Source: Acetobacter estunensis (lineage in GTDB: Bacteria > Pseudomonadota > Alphaproteobacteria > Acetobacterales > Acetobacteraceae). From it: DNA of 64,000 nucleotides. Made by a program: the position numbers and the translations under genes. Under the pieces are notes generated by a model, which searched no databases, was not told where the DNA came from, and saw nothing but the letters and a program-made list of their open reading frames with translations. This document shows, in pieces, positions 33,981 to 42,486 of this stretch. The stretch is taken from assembly GCF_019083805.1 (NCBI RefSeq), contig NZ_JAHRDV010000006.1:124001-188000 (forward strand). Direction: 5' to 3'. Numbering within the stretch: position 1 is the stretch's first letter; the number at the start of each line of letters is the position of its first letter.

Positions 33981-35083
33981 AGGGGCATGGTTTGCTCACC
34001 CGCCGTCATCTTCTGGCGGGCGTTGGGGGAGGGATGGGCTGCGGGCTTTTGCCTGCGCAGGCAGCCTCTGGACAGACCCGCTTCGCCCCATTGGCGGAAG
34101 AAGAGGCGCTGATCGCCTTTGGGCATGTTGGCCCCATCACGGATGGTGGATGGACCACTGCGCATGAACTTGGCATCCAGAAGATGAAGCGCGTCTTTCC
34201 AAAGTTGCGCACAATCTATGTCGAGACGGTGCCGTATTCCGCGGATGCGACCCGAATTTTTCGCCAGTTCGTGGCGGAAGGCGCACAGATGGTTATCGCC
34301 ACCTCGAACTATGGCGATTTTATCAAGGATGTGGCGGACCGGGCGCCTGACGTGGCGTTTCTTGAGTGCGACGGTACGCGGGTGACGGACAATCTGGGCT
34401 GGTATTATATCACGCATTGGTATGCCAGCTACATCATCGGTGTGGCGGCCGGTCTGATGACGAAAACAAATCGTCTTGGTTATGTCGGGACGTTTCCCAT
34501 CCCTTCTGTCATCGCGAGCGCCAATGCCACGTTGCTGGGCGCGCAGTCGGTCAATCCAGCCTGCACGATGAACGTGATTTCCATCAACTCATGGTTCGAT
34601 CCGCAGGCGGCAACGCAGGCCGCGAGTGCGCTGGCGGACAGCGGATGCGATTTTCTATGTGGCATCACGGACGACCCGGCCTATCTGCGCGTGGCACAAG
34701 CGCGAGGGTTGAAGGCGGCGATGTGGAATCTCGATATGCGCCGTTTCGGTCCTGATTCTTATGTCAGTTCAGTCGTGCTCGATTTTTCACATTTTTATAT
34801 CGAACAGGTGCGTGCGCGCCTGGCCGGACAATGGAAGGCGGCGGGCACATTTCTCACTCTCGGTCACGGGGTGGACCGCGATGCCTGGGGAGCCACAGTG
34901 CCGCCGGAAATCGCGGCAAAAGCGGATGCCGTGCGCGATCGGATTCTGGCGGGCGAGACACCATTTCGTGGACCTATTCGTGATGCGGGTGGGCGTGTCC
35001 GTGTGGCGGCCGGAGAGATCATGGACGATCAGGCGATCTATCAATGGGACTGGGCCGTGCAGGGGATGACGGGTCTTGTCTGA
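33977..35083 (+). CDS. BMP-family ABC transporter substrate-binding protein
   Basis: A 368-residue exported binding protein with a twin-arginine start (LLTRRHLLAGVGGGMGCGLL). The BMP/PnrA domain shows FGHVGPITDGGWTTAHELGI, the FIKDVADRAPDVAFLE segment and GLMTKTNRLGYVGTFP. Relatives bind purine nucleosides or other nucleoside-like ligands and feed the following ATPase and permeases. ATGA overlap with pncA and an 8-nt overlap with the next gene show tight coupling. The pncA link hints at an NAD-related nucleoside such as nicotinamide riboside, but that is inference. Confidence 0.9.
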   Translation: MKGHGLLTRRHLLAGVGGGMGCGLLPAQAASGQTRFAPLAEEEALIAFGHVGPITDGGWTTAHELGIQKMKRVFPKLRTIYVETVPYSADATRIFRQFVAEGAQMVIATSNYGDFIKDVADRAPDVAFLECDGTRVTDNLGWYYITHWYASYIIGVAAGLMTKTNRLGYVGTFPIPSVIASANATLLGAQSVNPACTMNVISINSWFDPQAATQAASALADSGCDFLCGITDDPAYLRVAQARGLKAAMWNLDMRRFGPDSYVSSVVLDFSHFYIEQVRARLAGQWKAAGTFLTLGHGVDRDAWGATVPPEIAAKADAVRDRILAGETPFRGPIRDAGGRVRVAAGEIMDDQAIYQWDWAVQGMTGLV

Positions 35084-36662
35084 AAACGACGTCATGGCAG
35101 GCCAGCATCCGCCCGTGATGCGGTCAGGTACACCGCCTGTTCTGCAACTTGTCGGGATATGCAAGTATTTTCCAGGTGTTGTGGCCAATGAGGATGTGTC
35201 GCTGACCATCCGGTCAGGCGAGATCCACGCCCTTCTTGGCGAGAATGGCGCGGGTAAATCCACTCTCATGAACATTGTCACCGGAATCTATCAGCCGGAC
35301 GGTGGCGAGATGATTCTTGACGGTTATGGCGTGGCGTTTTCCAGTCCTCAGGAAGCGATCCGCGCTGGGATCGGCATGGTGCATCAGCATTTCCGACTGG
35401 TCCCGGCCTTTACTGTTGCCGAAAACATTCATCTTGGCTGGAGCGACACGCCGCGTCATATCCCAGCGGGCGTTCTGGAGGCCCGCACCCGTGAACTGGG
35501 TGAGCGTTTTGGGATGCCTCTCGATCCTTCCGCCCGCGTGGAGGATCTTTCGGCGGGCGAACAGCAGCGCGTGGAGATCGTGCGGGTGCTGACGCGCAAG
35601 GCCCGATTGCTGATCCTTGACGAGCCGACGGCCGTGCTCACCCCGGCCGAGGCAAACGATCTCTTTCGCGTCTTGCGTGCCTTTCGGGCAGAGGGAAACG
35701 CCGTCATCATCATCACTCACAAGCTCGATGAGGTGATGGAAGTGTCCGATCGCGTCACCATACTTCGTGGCGGGCGCAATGTTGGAACATGGGTGACGAA
35801 GGACTGTTCGCCGCAGATGTTGGCGGCCACGATGGTGGGGCGTGAGATCGTGCGGCAGGATCTGCGCGTCCGGGCGCCCGATGCTGCGCCGCGCAGTACG
35901 GAGCCGGTGATGAGTCTGCGGCATGTCAGCGTGCGTGACGGACGCGGTGTGGAAATGCTCTCGGATGTGTCGCTCGACCTGATGGGCGGGGAGATTTTCG
36001 GCATTGCTGGCGTAGCGGGGAACGGCCAGCGGGAATTGACCGAACTGCTCACGGGATTGCGCGCTCCGGATCGTGGGGACGTGCTGCTGGAGGGCAAGGC
36101 GTTGCCCGCAGATGCCGCCGCCGTGGCGCGGGCAGGCGTGGGGCACATTCCACAAGACCGTTTGCACAGCGCGCTTGCCCCCTCGCTTGGTGTGACCGAC
36201 AACATGGCGCTGCGCGAATACGATCACGCGCCCATCGGAGGAAATGGGCTTTATCACGCGGGCGCGGCGTTGCGGCTGGCGCAGGATATTGCGACCGTGG
36301 CCGGTGTGAAAATCCCTGATTATTCCATGCCTGTGCGTAATCTTTCCGGTGGCAACCAGCAGCGTCTGGTGGCGCGGCGTGAGATGCGGATCGCCTCGAA
36401 GGTGCTTGTGGCGGCCTATCCCAGTCGGGGGCTGGATATCGGCGCGATTGCCACGCTGCATCGTTATTTCGCGCAGTTGCGCGACGAAGGTCGTGCGCTT
36501 GTCATCATTTCCGAGGATCTCGAGGAACTTCTCAACCTGTCGGACCGGATTGGGGTTCTGTTTCATGGGCGGATCATGGGTGTGCTCGATGCGGCGCAGG
36601 CGGATGCGGAACGGCTGGGTCTTATGATAGGTGGCCGGACGGAAGAGAGGGGAGCGCAATGA
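35076..36662 (+). CDS. Nucleoside/simple-sugar ABC transporter ATPase (two ABC domains)
   Basis: A 528-residue protein with two ABC cassettes, as in RbsA and YufO. The first has Walker A GENGAGKSTLMNIV, signature LSAGEQQRVEIVRVL and Walker B LLILDEPTAVLTP; the second has a degenerate Walker A (GVAGNGQRELTELL) and the signature LSGGNQQRLVARRE, the asymmetry usual for this family. The frame opens with TTG at 35076, overlapping the BMP gene; an ATG at 35094 is an alternative start. Its stop overlaps the first permease gene. Confidence 0.93.
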   Translation: MSENDVMAGQHPPVMRSGTPPVLQLVGICKYFPGVVANEDVSLTIRSGEIHALLGENGAGKSTLMNIVTGIYQPDGGEMILDGYGVAFSSPQEAIRAGIGMVHQHFRLVPAFTVAENIHLGWSDTPRHIPAGVLEARTRELGERFGMPLDPSARVEDLSAGEQQRVEIVRVLTRKARLLILDEPTAVLTPAEANDLFRVLRAFRAEGNAVIIITHKLDEVMEVSDRVTILRGGRNVGTWVTKDCSPQMLAATMVGREIVRQDLRVRAPDAAPRSTEPVMSLRHVSVRDGRGVEMLSDVSLDLMGGEIFGIAGVAGNGQRELTELLTGLRAPDRGDVLLEGKALPADAAAVARAGVGHIPQDRLHSALAPSLGVTDNMALREYDHAPIGGNGLYHAGAALRLAQDIATVAGVKIPDYSMPVRNLSGGNQQRLVARREMRIASKVLVAAYPSRGLDIGAIATLHRYFAQLRDEGRALVIISEDLEELLNLSDRIGVLFHGRIMGVLDAAQADAERLGLMIGGRTEERGAQ

Positions 36663-37729
36663 TGCGGTTCCAGCGTTTCCCCACGGCCACTGCCGGATAT
36701 GTGTTGGTCTGGCGTGCGTTGGCCTTTGTGGTGGCGATGGGCATTGTCGCCCTGCTGCTTGCGCTGTCGGGGCGTAATGTAGGGGAACTGGCCGTGTTGG
36801 TGGCGCGCTCCACACTCGGTTCACGGTTCGGGCTGGAGGATCTCGCCCTGTTCATGGCTCCGCTGGTGCTCACGGGAAGTGCTGTGACAGTGACCAGCCG
36901 GATCGGTTTGTGGAACATCGGCGGTGAGGGACAGTTTTATCTTGGAGCCATTGGCGCTGCGGCGGTGGGACTGTTCGTTCATGGGCCTGCGGTGGTGATC
37001 CTGCCCTTGATGGCGGTTGTGGCCATGATGTGCGGCATGGCGTGGATTGCCGTGCCGACGCTGGCACGGGCCTTTGCGGGCGTGAACGAGATCATCACCA
37101 CGCTGCTGCTCAACTTCGTGGCGGAGTTGCTGACATACTGGCTGACCACGGGGCCATGGCGCGACCGGGTGACGGGGGCGCTGGTTTCCACCGAGCGGCT
37201 GCCTGTGGCTGTTCCGGAAATCTGGGGCGTGGTGCACTGGGGTTTTCCTGTGGCGATCCTGGTGGCCTGTGGTCTCTCGCTGCTGATGAGCCGCACGAGT
37301 TGGGGATATGAGGTGCGTGTCAGTGGCGCCAATCCTGGTGCCGCGCGGTATGCGGGCATGCCCATGCGGGCGCGCATTATGGTCGTCATGCTGCTGTCGG
37401 GCGCGCTGGCGGCTCTGGCCGGCATGTTCGAAGTGGCGGGAACGGTGCACCGGCTTCAGGGCGGCATGTCGGACAATTTCGGTTATCTTGGCATTGTCGT
37501 GGCGGTGCTGGCGCGACGGTCCTGCTTTGCGGTGATTCCGGCGGCTTTTCTGATGGCGCTCATCCTTGATGCAGGCATCGTGTTGCAAACGCAGCAACTT
37601 GCGGCCACGGCAGTTCTGGCCATCACCGGTCTGGTTCTGCTTCTGGTCGCCATTGCCGATGAACTGGCGCATTACCGGCCTGTTGTGGCGGAACCTGTGC
37701 GGCGTTCTGCGGCCGGAGTGTCCTCATGA
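36659..37729 (+). CDS. Nucleoside-type ABC transporter permease 1
   Basis: A 356-residue permease of the branched BPD_transp_2 family with about ten membrane helices. The conserved IGLWNIGGEGQFYLGAIGA and FAGVNEIITTLLLNFVAELL segments and the cytoplasmic EAA-like loop VSGANPGAARYAGM define it. It pairs with the following permease to form the channel. ATGA overlaps at both ends. Confidence 0.9.
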   Translation: MMRFQRFPTATAGYVLVWRALAFVVAMGIVALLLALSGRNVGELAVLVARSTLGSRFGLEDLALFMAPLVLTGSAVTVTSRIGLWNIGGEGQFYLGAIGAAAVGLFVHGPAVVILPLMAVVAMMCGMAWIAVPTLARAFAGVNEIITTLLLNFVAELLTYWLTTGPWRDRVTGALVSTERLPVAVPEIWGVVHWGFPVAILVACGLSLLMSRTSWGYEVRVSGANPGAARYAGMPMRARIMVVMLLSGALAALAGMFEVAGTVHRLQGGMSDNFGYLGIVVAVLARRSCFAVIPAAFLMALILDAGIVLQTQQLAATAVLAITGLVLLLVAIADELAHYRPVVAEPVRRSAAGVSS

Positions 37730-38664
37730 TCGCGTTGCTGACGGGCCTGTTGTCCACGGCGGTTCTGGCCGGAGGCGTGCTGGCGCTGGCGGCGCAGGGT
37801 GAGGTGCTTGCCGAGCGTGTGGGTGTGGTCGATCTGGGTGTGGAAGGACTGATGGCGCTGGGCGCGGCCACGGCCGTGTTGGTGGACATGAAGACCGCCA
37901 GCCCATGGTTGGGGCTGCTTGCGGCGATGGCCGTGGGGAGCGCTGGTGGGGCTGTCTTTGCTCTGGCGACCGTCATCATGCGGGCCAGTCAGATTCTTTG
38001 CGGGCTGGCCATGACGTTTCTGGGACTGGGGCTTTCCGCGACCATCGGACATTCGGTGGCGGGCATGCCGGTGGCCGCGACCTTCGCGCCGGTGGCCGTT
38101 CCTGTGCTTCGGGATATTCCTGTGATTGGACCGGCTTTTTTCGGACAGAACCTTCTGGTCATTCCCATCTATGTGCTGTTGCCAGCGGTCTGCCAGTGGG
38201 TGCTGTTTCACACGCGCCATGGACTGAATCTGCGCGCGGTGGGTGAAAACCCTGCGGCAGCGGATGCGGTGGGCATTCCGGTGACGAAGTTTCGTTTCCT
38301 CTATGTCGTGATCGGCGCGGCGCTGGCGGGTGGAGCGGGGGCCTATCTCAGTCTGGCCGTGATACCGAGCTGGTCGGAAGGAATGGTCTCGGGGCGTGGC
38401 TGGATTGCCGTGGCGCTTGTCATCTTTGCCGGATGGCGGCCGCTCAATGCCGCGGGTGCCGGGCTTTTGTTCGGTCTTGTCAGCGCCATCGGCTATCTTG
38501 GACAGGCCCAGAACTGGCCGATCGCGGCTCCGGTGCTGAACATGCTGCCCTATCTCGGCACGTTGGCGTTCATCATTGTGCCTGTGGTGCTGTGGAAGAA
38601 GATGCGCCGTCTCATGGCCGCTCCCGCAGCGCTTGGTCTGCCGTATGATCGGAGCGAGAGATAA
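37726..38664 (+). CDS. Nucleoside-type ABC transporter permease 2
   Basis: A 312-residue permease, shorter than its partner as is usual. VGVVDLGVEGLMALGAATAV near residue 35 and the loop AVGENPAAADAVGIPVTKFR are family marks. It is the last gene of the pncA-importer operon and converges with the YigZ-family gene 13 bp further on. Confidence 0.9.
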   Translation: MIALLTGLLSTAVLAGGVLALAAQGEVLAERVGVVDLGVEGLMALGAATAVLVDMKTASPWLGLLAAMAVGSAGGAVFALATVIMRASQILCGLAMTFLGLGLSATIGHSVAGMPVAATFAPVAVPVLRDIPVIGPAFFGQNLLVIPIYVLLPAVCQWVLFHTRHGLNLRAVGENPAAADAVGIPVTKFRFLYVVIGAALAGGAGAYLSLAVIPSWSEGMVSGRGWIAVALVIFAGWRPLNAAGAGLLFGLVSAIGYLGQAQNWPIAAPVLNMLPYLGTLAFIIVPVVLWKKMRRLMAAPAALGLPYDRSER

Positions 38665-38677
38665 GCTGGCGGGGGGA

Positions 38678-39286
38678 TCAGTCTTTCGACGGTTCCTCTC
38701 CCACCACCGCTTTTGCCACGCTGCGCCCGCTCGTCAGATCGGCCAGCGCCGTGATGACCGGATCGAGGGTGGCCACTGGCACGGCTACAATGAAGGTCGC
38801 GCCGGTGGCATCGAACTCTTCGTTTTCCACCAACGCACCCAAGCCCGGAAGGCGGGAGGTGACGAGCGCCAGATCGCTGAACGCGCAGTGGAAAGTCAGG
38901 CGCGCGCGTTCGATCAGTTCCGTGCGTTCGGCCAGACGCAGGCATTCTGCCGCCGTTCCGCCATAGGCCCGGACAAGCCCACCAGCGCCGAGTTTCACGC
39001 CACCGAACCAGCGTGTCACCACCACGGCCACCCGGTCCAGCCCCTGTGCCTCGATCACCTGCAGGATGGGGCGCCCGGCGGTGCCCCCCGGTTCGCCCGC
39101 GTCATCGCTGCGATAGCGCGGGCCGATTTTCCATGCCCAGCAGTTATGCGTGGCATCCGGTACGGAAACCTCCGCAATGAAGGCTTTCGCGGCCTCTTCC
39201 GTGTCCACCGGCATGGCGCGGGCGAGAAAGATGCTCTTGCGGATGTCTTTTTCGAATTCCGCTGGTCCTGTCAGCGTCTCGACCAT
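38678..39286 (-). CDS. YigZ/IMPACT family protein
   Basis: A 202-residue protein. The UPF0029 domain has FLARAMPVDTEEAAKAFI, the DATHNCWAWKIG motif, DDAGEPGGTAGRPIL and VTRWFGGVKLGAGGLVRAYG. In E. coli YigZ and in eukaryotic IMPACT this domain is tied to translation control, but biochemistry is unsettled. The ATG at 39286 shares one base with the rsmD stop (TGATG), so it is coupled to rsmD. Confidence 0.92.
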   Translation of the reverse strand: MVETLTGPAEFEKDIRKSIFLARAMPVDTEEAAKAFIAEVSVPDATHNCWAWKIGPRYRSDDAGEPGGTAGRPILQVIEAQGLDRVAVVVTRWFGGVKLGAGGLVRAYGGTAAECLRLAERTELIERARLTFHCAFSDLALVTSRLPGLGALVENEEFDATGATFIVAVPVATLDPVITALADLTSGRSVAKAVVGEEPSKD

Positions 39287-39840
39287 CAGGGGGCGCGCCA
39301 GATCCACAACCGCGCGGCGCCGTGTGTGCGCTCGGCAAGGATGTCCACATCCGGCACGGGTTGCTCTTCATCACGCCCCGTTTCGGTGACGATCAGTGCC
39401 TGCGGTGCGATCCAGCCTGCCGGGGTCAAGGCCGCCAGTGCCTGAGCAGGGAGCGCGTGACCATAGGGCGGATCAAGAAAAACCAGCGAGCAGGGACGTG
39501 AGGCCTTGGGTGGACGGAGGACACTTGCGGGCAGAACGCGCGCGCGCTCCTTCATCCGACAGTCTGCGATGTTGGCGCGTAGGGCGGCAAGGGCGGTGCG
39601 GTCGGTCTCGAAGAAACTGCAAAAGACCGCCCCGCGCGAGAGGGCTTCCAGCCCCAGCGCGCCGGTGCCCGCGAAACCATCCAGCACATGCGCGTCTTCG
39701 AGCGCATCCCGTCCGCCCCATGGTGCGTGCAGCAGCATATCGAACAGGGCTTGACGCACGCGGTCGGAGGTGGGGCGCGTGGTGTTGCCTGGTGGCGCGA
39801 TCAGTGTCCGACCGCGCCGCGCGCCCGCGATGATCCGCAT
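39286..39840 (-). CDS. rsmD: 16S rRNA (guanine966-N2)-methyltransferase
   Basis: A 184-residue SAM-dependent methyltransferase. It opens with RIIAGARRGRTLIAPPG and TRPTSDRVRQALFDML, has the SAM motif VLDGFAGTGALGLEALSRGA and the catalytic LVFLDPPYG motif used for exocyclic amines. It modifies 16S rRNA in 30S assembly. It abuts the pseudouridine synthase gene by one base and is followed by the YigZ gene, a translation-related cluster. Confidence 0.94.
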   Translation of the reverse strand: MRIIAGARRGRTLIAPPGNTTRPTSDRVRQALFDMLLHAPWGGRDALEDAHVLDGFAGTGALGLEALSRGAVFCSFFETDRTALAALRANIADCRMKERARVLPASVLRPPKASRPCSLVFLDPPYGHALPAQALAALTPAGWIAPQALIVTETGRDEEQPVPDVDILAERTHGAARLWIWRAP

Positions 39841-40607
39841 CAGCGGGTCTTTCGGCCGCGCTCCCCCTCCGCATCACGCGGAATGTGGGAGCGGATGACG
39901 CGCGCCTGCACTTCTTCCAGTTCTCCGGGTTGCAGTTCCCCAAGCTGGAAGGGGCCGTAGGACGTTCGCAGAAGGCGGCTGACATGCAGGTTGAGGGCGG
40001 CCATGACACGGCGGACCTCGCGATTCTTGCCTTCACGCAGGGAGACGGTGAGCCACGCATTGTCGCCCTTGCGGGAGTCGAGCGAGGCCTCGATGGAACC
40101 GTAGCGCACGCCTTCGATCACGCAGCCTTTGGCCAGATCGGCCAGACGGCGCTCATCCACCACGCCGAACACGCGCACCCGGTAGCGGCGTAGCCAGCCA
40201 TTGGTGGGCAGTTCGAGTCTGCGGGCAAGCGCACCGTCATTGGTGAGCAGCAGCAGTCCCTCGCTGTTGATGTCCAGACGCCCGACACTGATCACACGCG
40301 GCATGTCTTCGGGCAAGGAGTCGAACACCGTGGGGCGCCCTTCCGGATCACGATGCGTCGTCACCAGTCCATCGGGCTTGTGATAACGCCACAGACGGGT
40401 CCGTTCCGGGCCTTCCACGACCTTGCCGTTCACCATGACCACGTCCGTGTCCGTCACGAAGGTGGCGGGATGATCCACGGTCTTGCCGTTCAGCTTGATG
40501 CGATGCTCACCGATCATGCGTTCGATGTCGCGGCGGCTGGCAACACCGCTGCGGGCCAGCCATTTGGCGATGCGTTCGCCGCGCTCGCTGTGTTTTTCGT
40601 CTGTCAT
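39840..40607 (-). CDS. rluB: RsuA/RluB-family pseudouridine synthase
   Basis: A 255-residue enzyme. The N-terminal S4 RNA-binding domain (about 10-65, RIAKWLARSGVASRRDIERM) is followed by the catalytic domain with the active-site Asp in SVGRLDINSEGLLLLTNDG and the EGKNREVRRVMAALN motif. RluB modifies 23S rRNA U2605; assignment between RluB, RluE and RluF is by overall pattern. Start and stop overlap both neighbours. Confidence 0.87.
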   Translation of the reverse strand: MTDEKHSERGERIAKWLARSGVASRRDIERMIGEHRIKLNGKTVDHPATFVTDTDVVMVNGKVVEGPERTRLWRYHKPDGLVTTHRDPEGRPTVFDSLPEDMPRVISVGRLDINSEGLLLLTNDGALARRLELPTNGWLRRYRVRVFGVVDERRLADLAKGCVIEGVRYGSIEASLDSRKGDNAWLTVSLREGKNREVRRVMAALNLHVSRLLRTSYGPFQLGELQPGELEEVQARVIRSHIPRDAEGERGRKTR

Positions 40608-41362
40608 ACACCGTCTCCCGACACTGTGGTTTTGTTGTGGATTGCCGCTGCCACGAAAGCGGCCAGCAGCGCCCGGTCACCCGGGTCGATAAGAAATTCC
40701 GGGTGCCACTGTACCCCCACGCAAAACCGGGCGTGGGGATCTTCTATGGCCTCGATGATGCCGTCTTCGGCCCGTGCCGATATAATGGCGCGGCCCGGAT
40801 CGCGCACGGCCTGATGGTGTGAGGAATTGACCGCCATGGACGCTCTCTCCACAATCCGGCCCAGCAGCGTATCGGGTGTGAGGGTCACGATATGCCCCGC
40901 CTGATCGCGCGGGTTGGGCTGTTCGTGGGGCAAGGCGTCGGGGCGCTCGGTTGCGATGTCCTGAATGAGCGTGCCGCCGAGTGCTGCGGCCAGAAGCTGC
41001 ATTCCGCCACATATTCCCAGCACAGGAAGATCGCGCACGCGTGCAGCATTCAAAAGTGCAAGTTCGGAATCCGTGCGACTGGGTTTGAGTGTGGTGGTCA
41101 AGGCCTCCCGTTGTGCGCCGTAGAGCGACGGGTCAATGTCGAACGCTCCACCGGTCACGATCAGGCCATCCAGCCGCGCGATCATCTCATCGGCAAGACA
41201 GGGAGCGTGTGGGAGCGCTACCGGCAGGCCTCCGGCCTTGATGACCGCTCCCATATAGTTGGCGCGCAAAGCATACCACGGAAAGGCAGAATATTGTTCC
41301 GGGCCGCCGGATTCATGGTCCGACGTCACGCCAATCAGGGGAAGGGAAGCGGGGTGCGACAT
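40604..41362 (-). CDS. Class I glutamine amidotransferase-like hydrolase (PuuD-like)
   Basis: A 252-residue peptidase C26 family protein. The nucleophile Cys is in VLGICGGMQLLAAALGG, and the His/Glu partners in VGVQWHPEFL. DGLIVTGGAFDIDPSLYG is typical of gamma-glutamyl-GABA hydrolases. It could cleave gamma-glutamyl amides, though no Puu pathway genes are beside it. The ATG at 41362 has GGGAAG in front. It is translationally coupled to the pseudouridine synthase gene. Confidence 0.85.
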   Translation of the reverse strand: MSHPASLPLIGVTSDHESGGPEQYSAFPWYALRANYMGAVIKAGGLPVALPHAPCLADEMIARLDGLIVTGGAFDIDPSLYGAQREALTTTLKPSRTDSELALLNAARVRDLPVLGICGGMQLLAAALGGTLIQDIATERPDALPHEQPNPRDQAGHIVTLTPDTLLGRIVERASMAVNSSHHQAVRDPGRAIISARAEDGIIEAIEDPHARFCVGVQWHPEFLIDPGDRALLAAFVAAAIHNKTTVSGDGV

Positions 41363-41424
41363 TGCGCTTCCCATAGAACACACGGCTGTTCCGGCATAGG
41401 GCCGGAGCGGGTGTTAAACGGGTT

Positions 41425-41568
41425 TTACTGGGCCGCGGCCACTTTCCATTCGGCGGAATGATGATGACCATGCTGATGCGGAGAGGAATCCGTCATGCCG
41501 ACGCGTTCAGACGCTGCGAAAGCCAGTCCGAGCGCTGCTGCGGCCAGTACCAGTGTCAGACTCTGCAT
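41425..41568 (-). CDS. 47-residue His-rich exported or membrane peptide
   Basis: A short frame that starts MQSLTLVLAAAALGLAFAAS, a signal or anchor sequence, and continues with HQHGHHHSAEW before stopping. A strong GAGGGAGGGTG ribosome site sits 5 nt before the ATG, which makes translation likely. The histidine cluster suggests metal binding. No family recognised. Confidence 0.65.
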   Translation of the reverse strand: MQSLTLVLAAAALGLAFAASERVGMTDSSPHQHGHHHSAEWKVAAAQ

Positions 41569-41787
41569 GACGTCACCCTCCCTCGGTCGATGGACCCGAA
41601 AGCCTCACGCGGTGTGGAAGCGGCCCGGCTGGAACCTTTTCTCACGTTGCGTATCAACTCTGTAACGAGAGTGAGGGAGAGCGCTCGGCAATTCAAGGCA
41701 AAAATGGGGCAGACACGCTTTGTAGGCCGAAAAACCGCTCTTTTATGTCGATTGTCCTTCGTCTCTCGGCCTCCTATCACCTCGGAT

Positions 41788-42306
41788 ATGACGTTTTCTT
41801 CCCCTCGCAGCGTTTCCCCATTGAAGAATCCGGGCGGTCTGGTGGCCTGCACGGCCATGGACATCGCGCTTGCACAGGCGTGCAAAGCGGCCGAGCGGGG
41901 CGAGGTGCCGGTGGGAGCCGTGGTACTCGATGGTACGGGGCAGATTCTGGCGCAGGCGGGAAATGAGGTGGAGGGCGCTCATGATGCGTCGGCCCACGCG
42001 GAAATGCTTGCGTTGCGAGCGGCGGCGCGGCGGCTCGGTTCCCCCCGATTGATGGGCTGTACGTTGGTGGTCACGTTAGAGCCGTGTCCAATGTGCGCGG
42101 CGGCGGCGGTGCATTTCCGTGTGGGGCGGATTGTATTCGGGGCGTACGATCCGAAAGGCGGGGGCGTTGTCCATGGTCCCCGGGTTGTGGAGCAACCTGC
42201 TTGCCTGCATCGGCCCGAGATTGTCGGAGGCGTGCGTGAGCGGGAGAATGCGCGTGTGTTGCGGCAGTTTTTTCGGACGTTGCGTGAGCGGAAAACAGAG
42301 GCGTGA
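41788..42306 (+). CDS. tadA: tRNA-specific adenosine deaminase
   Basis: A 172-residue CDA-fold deaminase that makes inosine at the wobble base of tRNA-Arg(ACG). The zinc/proton-shuttle motif is SAHAEMLALRAA (H70, E72) and the other ligands are in TLEPCPMCAAA (C100, C103). The family core begins at MDIALAQACKAAERGEVPVG, so a start at 41857 is possible; neither start has a strong ribosome site. It diverges from the rsmD/rluB block, a common alphaproteobacterial arrangement. Confidence 0.93.
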   Translation: MTFSSPRSVSPLKNPGGLVACTAMDIALAQACKAAERGEVPVGAVVLDGTGQILAQAGNEVEGAHDASAHAEMLALRAAARRLGSPRLMGCTLVVTLEPCPMCAAAAVHFRVGRIVFGAYDPKGGGVVHGPRVVEQPACLHRPEIVGGVRERENARVLRQFFRTLRERKTEA

Positions 42307-42338
42307 ACCTCTGGAATGTCTTTTTCTGACAGAGGTTT
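42306..42338 (+). terminator. Hairpin after tadA
   Basis: An 8-bp perfect stem (42306-42313 with 42330-42337) around a 16-nt loop, beginning at the last base of the tadA stop and followed by a short T/A tract. Weak to moderate terminator. Confidence 0.4.
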
Positions 42339-42486
42339 AATATCGGCGTATGACATCCGTTCAACAAGGCCGTACACTGTAGTGTGTCACGGAGGAGCGG
42401 CGTCTTCTTGTCGTTGCCACCGTTTGTCCACATGTCCTTGACGGACCGCGTGGGCGGTCGCTGCAAGGAGGATCATCGGAATACAC

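Noticed and set aside
35214-36824. A 536-codon minus-strand frame opposite the ABC ATPase gene (also 42571-44181 and 46105-47556 opposite the Do protease and the aldehyde dehydrogenase)
   Set aside because: Antisense shadows of genes with intact catalytic motifs.
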